From the NCBI GenBank assembly GCA_964630795.1, contig CAZVWF010000043.1, positions 1-24,093 on the forward strand: a DNA stretch of 24,093 nucleotides, written 5' to 3'. Made by a program: the position numbers and the translations under genes. The notes under the pieces were generated by a model, which saw only the letters and a program-made list of their open reading frames with translations, had not been told where the DNA came from and did no database searches. Below, one piece after another: positions 8,110-14,129 of the stretch. Position 1 is the stretch's first letter; every line of letters starts with the position of its first letter. Source of the DNA: SZUA-117 sp964630795 (GTDB taxonomy: Bacteria; Pseudomonadota; Gammaproteobacteria; Steroidobacterales; Woeseiaceae).

Positions 8110-8140
8110 AATCCTCCCTGATGGTACAAACTTATTGCCA

Positions 8141-8169
8141 GCCGGGATACTGGGTCATTCTATCCCGGC
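8141..8169. promoter_or_regulatory. Perfect 9-bp inverted repeat in the aldolase/mttB-like divergent region
   Basis: GCCGGGATA (8141-8149) and its exact reverse complement TATCCCGGC (8161-8169) are separated by 11 bases, giving about 20 bp between arm centres, roughly two helical turns. The dyad ends 6 bases before the GAGGAG site of the mttB-like gene and lies between two divergent genes. It can be a dimeric regulator's operator, or a hairpin in the mttB-like 5' leader close to the ribosome-binding site. A TTGCCA (8135-8140) overlapping its left edge is a possible -35 box for the plus strand, without a good -10. Confidence 0.5.
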
Positions 8170-8191
8170 GATAACGAGGAGTAATGGCGAT

Positions 8192-9736
8192 ATGGCGCGA
8201 CGATCCGGAGGCAGACAAGCGAGGCACGCACTACGGGCTGCGCCACTTGCGGAAGACGTAAAACCGGTTAATCCCGGCGAGACGGGCGGCAAATACAAGC
8301 CGCTTGGCGATACTGACGTCGCCGCGATCAACGACAATATATTTCGCATTCTCGAAGAAGTCGGCTTCAACCAGGCAACACCCCATTGCATTGAAACCTG
8401 CACTGCCGTCGGCGCGATTTTGGGCGATGACGGACGCCTGAGGTTTCCGCGCGCTGTTGTCGAAAAGGCGCTCGAGCAGGCGGAACGAAATCTCGTACTG
8501 TACGGCCAGGACCCGAAATACGACCGTGAGATCTCGGGTACAAAGGTGCACTTTGCCACCGGCGGTGCTGCCGTGATGATTGCGGACTCGGCGAATAACG
8601 CCTATCGCGAGTCGACCGCACAGGACCTGTACAACCTTTCTCGCATCGTCGATACCTGCGAGCACATCCACATATTCCAGCGTATGTGCGTCCTGCGCGA
8701 CATTGAGGACAACTACGAGATGGACCTCAACACGACCTATTGCTCTGTTTCGGGAACGAGCAAACATGTCGGCGCGAGCTGGGTCGACCACGAGCATGTC
8801 GAGAAGACGCTCGAGATGCTGCACATCATCGCCGGTGGCGAAGACAAATGGCGTGCCCGTCCATTCGTCAGTCAGTCCAATTGTTTTGTTGTCCCGCCAA
8901 TGAAGTTCGCCGAGGAAGCACTGGAGTGTCTGCGCGTCGCTGTCGAAGGCGGCATGCCGGTATTGCTGCTGTCCGCCGGGCAGGCAGGCGCAACGACGCC
9001 CGCTTGCCTCGCCGGTGCCGTTAGCCAGGCCTGGGCCGAGTGCCTTGGCGGCCTTGTCTACGTCAATGCGATCAAACCGGGCGCGCCTGCAATTCTCGGT
9101 GCCTGGCCGTTTGTCTCCGATCTTCGCACGGGCGCGATGAGTGGTGGCTCGCCGGAACAGGGACTGATCTCGGCCGCATGTGCACAAATGGGCGTGCACT
9201 TTGACTTGCCGTTCGGCACCGCGTGCGGCATGACCGATACAAAGCTGCCCGACTTCCAGGGCGGTGCGGAGCGCGCGCATACGCTGATGCCGCCTGCATT
9301 GGCCGGTGCGAATATCATTTACGAATCGGCCGGGATGTATGCGAGCTTGCTGGGCGCCTGCCCCGAAAGCCTGCTGATGGACAACGACATTCTCGGCGCA
9401 ACGCTGCGTGCGGTTCGCGGCATCGAGGTCAATGAAGACACGATGGGCTTCGAGAACCTGAAAGACGTCTGCCTGAGCGGCACGGGTCACTACCTTGGCT
9501 CTGACGAGACACTCAAGGTGATGCAGAGCGAGTACATCTACCCGGACTTCGGTGATCGCACGAGCCCGACCATCTGGGAAGATGGCGGCAAGCCGGTCAT
9601 GCTCGAACTCGCCATCGCGAAGCGTGACGAGATCCTGTCGACGCACTTTCCGAAGCACATCAGTGACGAAACCGACGCGAAGATCCGTGAGCAGTTCCCG
9701 ATCCACCTGCCACCGGATGCTGTCGGCCGCGGGTAG
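8192..9736 (+). CDS. Trimethylamine methyltransferase (MttB) family protein, non-pyrrolysine type
   Basis: 514 residues, the usual MttB-superfamily length. Characterised non-pyrrolysine members (for example MtgB) transfer a methyl group from glycine betaine or other quaternary amines to a corrinoid protein, leaving a tertiary amine. The N-terminus MARRSGGRQARHALRAAP followed by GKYKPLGDTD is typical of the aerobic proteobacterial subgroup. The core includes GSPEQGLISAACAQMG, DLPFGTACGMTD and AGANIIYESAGM. There is no in-frame TAG within the gene, so no pyrrolysine. The start is placed at ATG 8192 because the conserved Arg-rich N-terminus begins there. GAGGAG (8175-8180) is 11 bases upstream, while an out-of-frame ATG at 8184 is closer. 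No corrinoid protein or corrinoid:folate methyltransferase lies in the window. The betaine/carnitine context suggests a quaternary amine substrate, as inference. Confidence 0.9.
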   Translation: MARRSGGRQARHALRAAPLAEDVKPVNPGETGGKYKPLGDTDVAAINDNIFRILEEVGFNQATPHCIETCTAVGAILGDDGRLRFPRAVVEKALEQAERNLVLYGQDPKYDREISGTKVHFATGGAAVMIADSANNAYRESTAQDLYNLSRIVDTCEHIHIFQRMCVLRDIEDNYEMDLNTTYCSVSGTSKHVGASWVDHEHVEKTLEMLHIIAGGEDKWRARPFVSQSNCFVVPPMKFAEEALECLRVAVEGGMPVLLLSAGQAGATTPACLAGAVSQAWAECLGGLVYVNAIKPGAPAILGAWPFVSDLRTGAMSGGSPEQGLISAACAQMGVHFDLPFGTACGMTDTKLPDFQGGAERAHTLMPPALAGANIIYESAGMYASLLGACPESLLMDNDILGATLRAVRGIEVNEDTMGFENLKDVCLSGTGHYLGSDETLKVMQSEYIYPDFGDRTSPTIWEDGGKPVMLELAIAKRDEILSTHFPKHISDETDAKIREQFPIHLPPDAVGRG

Positions 9737-9766
9737 ACCCTGCGGTCATCGCGAAAAGGACCAGGA

Positions 9767-10456
9767 ATGAAAACCATCGGACTGCTTGGCGGTATGAGCT
9801 GGGAAAGCACCGAGCACTATTACCGACTCATCAATGAAGCAACACGAGAGACCCTGGGCGGGTTGCACTCGGCACCCATCGCCATGTACAGCGTGGATTT
9901 TCATGAGATCGAAGTATTTCAGCGCGAAGGCGACTGGGATGCGACGGCGAAGATCCTCGCCGACAAGGCCGTCCAGATCGAGGCGATGGGCGCAGGCCTT
10001 ATGCTGATTTGCACCAACACAATGCACATCGTCGCCGGCGAGGTCTCCGCGGCAATCAACATCCCGCTCCTGCACATCGCCGATGCAACTGCGACCGTAA
10101 TCAAGGCAGATAACAAAAAGACGGTCGGCCTGCTCGGCACACGCTTCACGATGGAGGAAGACTTCTACAGGGGTCGCCTGCAGCAACAGGGACTCGACGT
10201 TCTCGTACCGCCAGAAAAAGACCGCGACATCGTGCATCGTGTGATCTACGAGGAGTTATGCCTTGGGAAAATCAATGACGACTCGAGAGCAGCGTTCCTG
10301 CGCATCATCGAGGACCTTCGCGCACAGGGAGCCGAAGGGGTCATCGAAGGCTGTACGGAAATCGGCTTGCTGGTTCAGCAGGACCACACTGATGTGCCGC
10401 TTTACGACACGACGAAGATTCACGCACGCCAGGCGGTGATCGAGGCGCTGAACTAG
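9767..10456 (+). CDS. Aspartate/glutamate racemase family protein
   Basis: 229 residues, cytoplasmic, PLP-independent cofactor-less racemase fold (RacD/YgeA group). N-terminal MKTIGLLGGMSWESTEHYY is the family signature. Both catalytic cysteines are present: Cys82 in CTNTMH and Cys196 in EGCTEIG. The two-thiol mechanism normally interconverts L- and D-Asp or Glu; relatives include broad amino acid racemases and maleate isomerases, so the substrate is tentative. It starts 30 bases after the mttB-like stop, in the same frame, with AGGA just before ATG 9767, so co-transcription is likely. Its role beside a methylamine-type methyltransferase is unexplained. The TAG stop overlaps the TAG of the convergent Rieske gene at CTAG 10453-10456. 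Confidence 0.92.
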   Translation: MKTIGLLGGMSWESTEHYYRLINEATRETLGGLHSAPIAMYSVDFHEIEVFQREGDWDATAKILADKAVQIEAMGAGLMLICTNTMHIVAGEVSAAINIPLLHIADATATVIKADNKKTVGLLGTRFTMEEDFYRGRLQQQGLDVLVPPEKDRDIVHRVIYEELCLGKINDDSRAAFLRIIEDLRAQGAEGVIEGCTEIGLLVQQDHTDVPLYDTTKIHARQAVIEALN

Positions 10457-11670
10457 CCCGGATCCATTAATTCCTGGTTCCTGATGCGCTCATTCTCAGC
10501 CGCGACCTGCCCCATGGGTGGTGCTTGATCGGACTGCGTGACAGGAACGAGTCTGCGCACCATTTCGTGAAAGAAAAAAACCGAGCTTTCCTCAATGGAC
10601 AACGGTCCGGGACGATATCCTGTCGTCTGCAAGCCTTTCTGCACGCGCTCGCAAAGCGTCTTGTCTTCATCGTTCACCGGGTCGTTGATCAGCAGGTTGA
10701 GTTCGCGCAGCCTGCTTTCCTCCACCGTCGGGTCTTTGTGTCCGTAGTAGGCAGCCCGCACCTCGGTCTTGTCCGGGCCCAACGGAATGAGTTGAAAGAT
10801 ATCGACCAGTTCCGGGTAAAGATCGATGCCCAGGTAGCCCGTAACGCCGTACTGCACCCACCTGTTGTGCAACTCCTCGGGAATGCGTGCAAACGAGTGG
10901 TGAAACAGCGCCTGGTATTCGCGCTCTTCCGCAACGCTTGAGCGTTTCTCCCGGATCTCGAATACGCCGTAACTCACGCCGCTGGCGAGCTCGTCCCACT
11001 CATCGACAACGGTAACCAGGCGATGGAGCCCGGGGTGACCGACCGGGATATGGTAATTCTCAAGATAGTTATCCCACGCGACCTTCCAGTTAACGTTCCA
11101 TATCTGCCGTGACTCCTGCATGCATGGAACGTAGTTCTCGACGTCGTACTTCTCGAAGTAGTGCGCCGTATGCGCGAATTCCTCGGCAACCGTCGGGCCG
11201 TCGCCGCGGACGCGAACAAACACGAATCCGTAGAACACATCGAGCTCAATCTTGTGCAACCCGTACTGGCTGCGGTCGAACTCAGGGAAGTTTTCCTCCT
11301 GCGGCACGCCTAGCAGGCTGCCATCGAGCTGGTAGGTCCAGCCGTGATAGGGACACTTGATGACACCGCGACAGTTGCCGCTTTTTTCCAGGATGCGCGA
11401 AGCACGATGCCGACATACGTTCAGGAATGCCCGCAGCTTTTCGTCCTTGCCACGAATCACGATGACACTGTCACGACCAATATCGCCCGTCATGAAGTCG
11501 CCGACTTCCGCAACTTGACTCACGTGGCCAACAAACTGCCACCGCCTCAGGAAGAAAGCGTCATACTCGAGCTCGAATAATTCCGGATTGGTGTACGTCC
11601 AGGGCGGTAAGGGCGCACCAATATCGTCGGGGCTAGTGATCGTCAGTGACTTCGAAACCTCGTCGTTCAT
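10453..11670 (-). CDS. Rieske non-heme iron oxygenase alpha subunit, quaternary-ammonium type (probable glycine betaine monooxygenase)
   Basis: 405 residues. Probably hydroxylates a methyl of glycine betaine, giving dimethylglycine and formaldehyde (GbcA-like); carnitine or stachydrine oxygenases are the close alternatives. The Rieske 2Fe-2S cluster is bound by C86/H88 (CRHRA) and C106/H109 (CPYHGW). The mononuclear iron has H207 and H212 (ENYHIPVGH), with D336 in NDEDKTL as the likely third ligand. The residue bridging the two centres is Glu204 rather than the usual Asp, as reported for carnitine monooxygenase CntA (Glu205) and relatives acting on quaternary amines. ATG 11670 lies 10 bases after the dehydrogenase stop, and the context (dimethylglycine-type dehydrogenases upstream in the operon) supports glycine betaine. 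The reductase partner (GbcB-like) is not in the window. Confidence 0.9.
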   Translation of the reverse strand: MNDEVSKSLTITSPDDIGAPLPPWTYTNPELFELEYDAFFLRRWQFVGHVSQVAEVGDFMTGDIGRDSVIVIRGKDEKLRAFLNVCRHRASRILEKSGNCRGVIKCPYHGWTYQLDGSLLGVPQEENFPEFDRSQYGLHKIELDVFYGFVFVRVRGDGPTVAEEFAHTAHYFEKYDVENYVPCMQESRQIWNVNWKVAWDNYLENYHIPVGHPGLHRLVTVVDEWDELASGVSYGVFEIREKRSSVAEEREYQALFHHSFARIPEELHNRWVQYGVTGYLGIDLYPELVDIFQLIPLGPDKTEVRAAYYGHKDPTVEESRLRELNLLINDPVNDEDKTLCERVQKGLQTTGYRPGPLSIEESSVFFFHEMVRRLVPVTQSDQAPPMGQVAAENERIRNQELMDPG

Positions 11671-11680
11671 ACAGTGCCCG

Positions 11681-14125
11681 CTACCGGCGTATCTTTTCGT
11701 TGCCAGGATCGTACATCGGCGATAACGACGCTTCGGCTGCAAAACGTTCGGTCGCCACTTCAATCTCGTAGTTGCCGCCCAGGATATCGTCGTCGCTTGC
11801 ACCCGGCTCCGTGTGCACGTAGCCAAGACCGACACAGCCGCCCAGCGTGTGGCCATAGGCACCGGAAGTTATGTGGCCAACAATCTTGTCGTCACGCCAG
11901 ATCGGCTCATTGTGGTAGAGCAACGGCTCCGGATCCTCGAGCTTGAACTGCACGAGCCGGCGACGAAGCCCTGCTTCCCGCTGTTTCAACAGTGCGTCTT
12001 TACCGATAAAGCCCCCCGGCTTGTCAAACTTGACCGTAAAGTCGAGGCCGGCTTCAAGTGGCGAGTCTTCATCCGTGATGTCGTGACTCCAGTGACGATA
12101 GCCCTTTTCCATGCGCAGCGAGTTCAGTGCATGATAACCCGCGTGGGCCAGGTCAAAGGCCGCGCCCGCCGCGACAATCTCGTCGTATACGCCCTGCATG
12201 AACTCCGTCGGAATATAGAGCTCCCAGCCCAGTTCTCCGACAAAAGTTATTCGTGATGCCCGAATGATCGCGTATCCGAGTTCAATCTCCTGGCTCGTCG
12301 CGAACGGAAACGCCTTGTGGCTCATATCAGCCGGCGTCAGCGATTGCAGCAGATCACGCGATTTAGGTCCCATTAGCGAGATCACACCCATTCCCGACGA
12401 TACATTGGTCAGTACGCAATTGGCGCCATCGGGGATATGGCTCTTCAGCCAGTGAAAGTCGCGCGTCTCGGTTTCCGCGGCAGAGACGACAAGGAAGGCA
12501 TCCTCGGCAAGGCGTGTCACCGTGAGATCCGCCTCAATTCCACCACGCTCGTTCAGCCATTGCGTGTAAACCAGTCGGCCCACTTTAACGTCCATGTTGT
12601 TGGCGGAAACCTGGTTGATGACGCGCAAAGCGTCGGCGCCTTCCAGGCGGAATTTGGCGAACGACGACTGATCAAACACGGCCACATTGTCGCGAACAGC
12701 CTTATGTTCAGCCGCCGAGTGCTCGAACCAGTTCTGGCGGCCGTAACTGTATTCGTATTTCGCCTCGACACCCTCCGGTGCATACCAGTTCGGTCGCTCC
12801 CAGCCGAACGCTTCACCATGGCAGGCGCCGGCGGCGACAAGCCGATCGTGGATTGCCGACTTACGGGAACCGCGCGCCGTTTCATACTGGCGAAACGGGA
12901 AGTGGGTTGCATACAGAAGCCCGAGACTTTCACTCACGCGCTCCTGCAGGTACTTGTGATTGCCCTGGAACGGCATGGCGCGACGCACGTCAACCTCCCA
13001 GAGATCGACCGGCGGATAGCCATCGCGAATCCACTCGGCCATGACTTTGCCAATACCGCCTGCGGACTGCAGGCCGATTGAGTTCAGCCCTGCCGATACC
13101 CAGCAGTTGTCCAGCTCGGGGACCTTGCCGATGTGATAGCGGACATCGGGCGTAAAGCTCTCCGGCCCGCAAAAGAACTTCTGGATGCCGGCTTCCTGCA
13201 GTGCAGGAAAACGCTCCATTGCATCGAGCAGCACCGGCTCGAAATGGTCGAAGTCCCCCGCGATCTCATCGAAACAGAAATCTTCGGCGATTCCCTCCAT
13301 GCCCCAGGCCTTGGCCGTGGGCTCGAATGCGCCGACAAGTAACTTGCCGGCGTCGTACTTGTAATAGGTGCATGCATCGTAGTCGCGAAGCACTGGCAGG
13401 TCCGGATGCAATCCTTCGACGGACTCGAACAAGACGTAATAGTGTTCGCACGCATGCAGCGGGATGTTTACCCCTGCCGATGCCGCGAGATCACGCGACC
13501 ACATGCCCCCGCAGATAACGACATGGTCCGCCTCGATATCGCCCTTCACGGTTCGAACACCGACCGCACGCTCGCCGTCTCGCAGGATTTCGTCGACTTT
13601 GGTGTCCTGGAAGATCTTTACGCCGCGATTCTTCGCGCCACGCGCCAGTGCCTGCGTGATGTCGACCGCGTTGGCATAACCGTCCGAGGGGATATGAATG
13701 CCGCCATACAGATCGTCCGTCCTGATCAGCGGATAACGTTCGGCGATCTCTTCCGTCGTAACGACATTAACCTCGAGACCGAAGACTTTCGCCATTGACG
13801 CGCTGCGCTTCAGTTCTTCGAATCGCTCCGCCGTTGCTGCGATGGAGATCGAGCCACACTGGCGATAACCCGTCGCCTGGCCGGTTTCTTCTTCGAGGCC
13901 CCGATACAGCTCGCTCGTGTATTTCGCGAGCTTGGTCATGTTGATCGACGTGCGCAGCTGGCCAACGAGTCCCGCCGCATGCCAGGTCGTTCCGCTCGTC
14001 AGTTGTTGCCGTTCCAGCAACACGACATCGTCAAAACCAAGCTTCGACAAGTGATAAGCCACGGAACAACCGATGACGCCACCACCAATGATGACCACTC
14101 CGGCTTTGTTTGGCAGCTCCGCCAT
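11681..14125 (-). CDS. Dimethylglycine/sarcosine dehydrogenase family FAD + folate (GcvT) protein, copy 1
   Basis: 814 residues, the usual length. Oxidatively demethylates an N-methylglycine and hands the methylene group to tetrahydrofolate. The N-terminal FAD domain has GGGVIG (14-19) and TSGTTWHAAG, whose His49 is the covalent FAD attachment residue of this family. A linker (FAO_M) region reaches about 425. The C-terminal GcvT-type folate domains follow, with FVGELGWELYIP (628-639). Asp533 in EADLTVTRL matches the conserved folate-site Asp of T-protein and dimethylglycine oxidase. ATG 14125 is chosen because MAELPNKAGVVIIGGG begins there, 4 bases after the upstream stop; a longer frame to 14209 would overlap the upstream gene. 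Dimethylglycine versus sarcosine specificity is not decided by sequence. Confidence 0.92.
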   Translation of the reverse strand: MAELPNKAGVVIIGGGVIGCSVAYHLSKLGFDDVVLLERQQLTSGTTWHAAGLVGQLRTSINMTKLAKYTSELYRGLEEETGQATGYRQCGSISIAATAERFEELKRSASMAKVFGLEVNVVTTEEIAERYPLIRTDDLYGGIHIPSDGYANAVDITQALARGAKNRGVKIFQDTKVDEILRDGERAVGVRTVKGDIEADHVVICGGMWSRDLAASAGVNIPLHACEHYYVLFESVEGLHPDLPVLRDYDACTYYKYDAGKLLVGAFEPTAKAWGMEGIAEDFCFDEIAGDFDHFEPVLLDAMERFPALQEAGIQKFFCGPESFTPDVRYHIGKVPELDNCWVSAGLNSIGLQSAGGIGKVMAEWIRDGYPPVDLWEVDVRRAMPFQGNHKYLQERVSESLGLLYATHFPFRQYETARGSRKSAIHDRLVAAGACHGEAFGWERPNWYAPEGVEAKYEYSYGRQNWFEHSAAEHKAVRDNVAVFDQSSFAKFRLEGADALRVINQVSANNMDVKVGRLVYTQWLNERGGIEADLTVTRLAEDAFLVVSAAETETRDFHWLKSHIPDGANCVLTNVSSGMGVISLMGPKSRDLLQSLTPADMSHKAFPFATSQEIELGYAIIRASRITFVGELGWELYIPTEFMQGVYDEIVAAGAAFDLAHAGYHALNSLRMEKGYRHWSHDITDEDSPLEAGLDFTVKFDKPGGFIGKDALLKQREAGLRRRLVQFKLEDPEPLLYHNEPIWRDDKIVGHITSGAYGHTLGGCVGLGYVHTEPGASDDDILGGNYEIEVATERFAAEASLSPMYDPGNEKIRR

Positions 14126-14129
14126 GGCG

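Noticed and set aside
8231..9706. A 491-codon open frame on the minus strand opposite the mttB-like gene.
   Set aside because: Its translation is Arg/His/Val-rich with no recognisable motif, as expected for the reverse complement of a GC-rich coding sequence; the plus-strand gene explains the region.
9734..9769. The mttB-like TAG stop is followed by an in-frame path with no further stop into the racemase gene, suggesting pyrrolysine read-through and a fusion.
   Set aside because: Pyrrolysine in MttB is internal, not terminal. Many genes here (Rieske, racemase, copy 1 dehydrogenase, aldolase, M28-like, acyl-CoA dehydrogenase, CoA ligase) also end in TAG, so TAG is an ordinary stop. The racemase has its own ATG and AGGA site.
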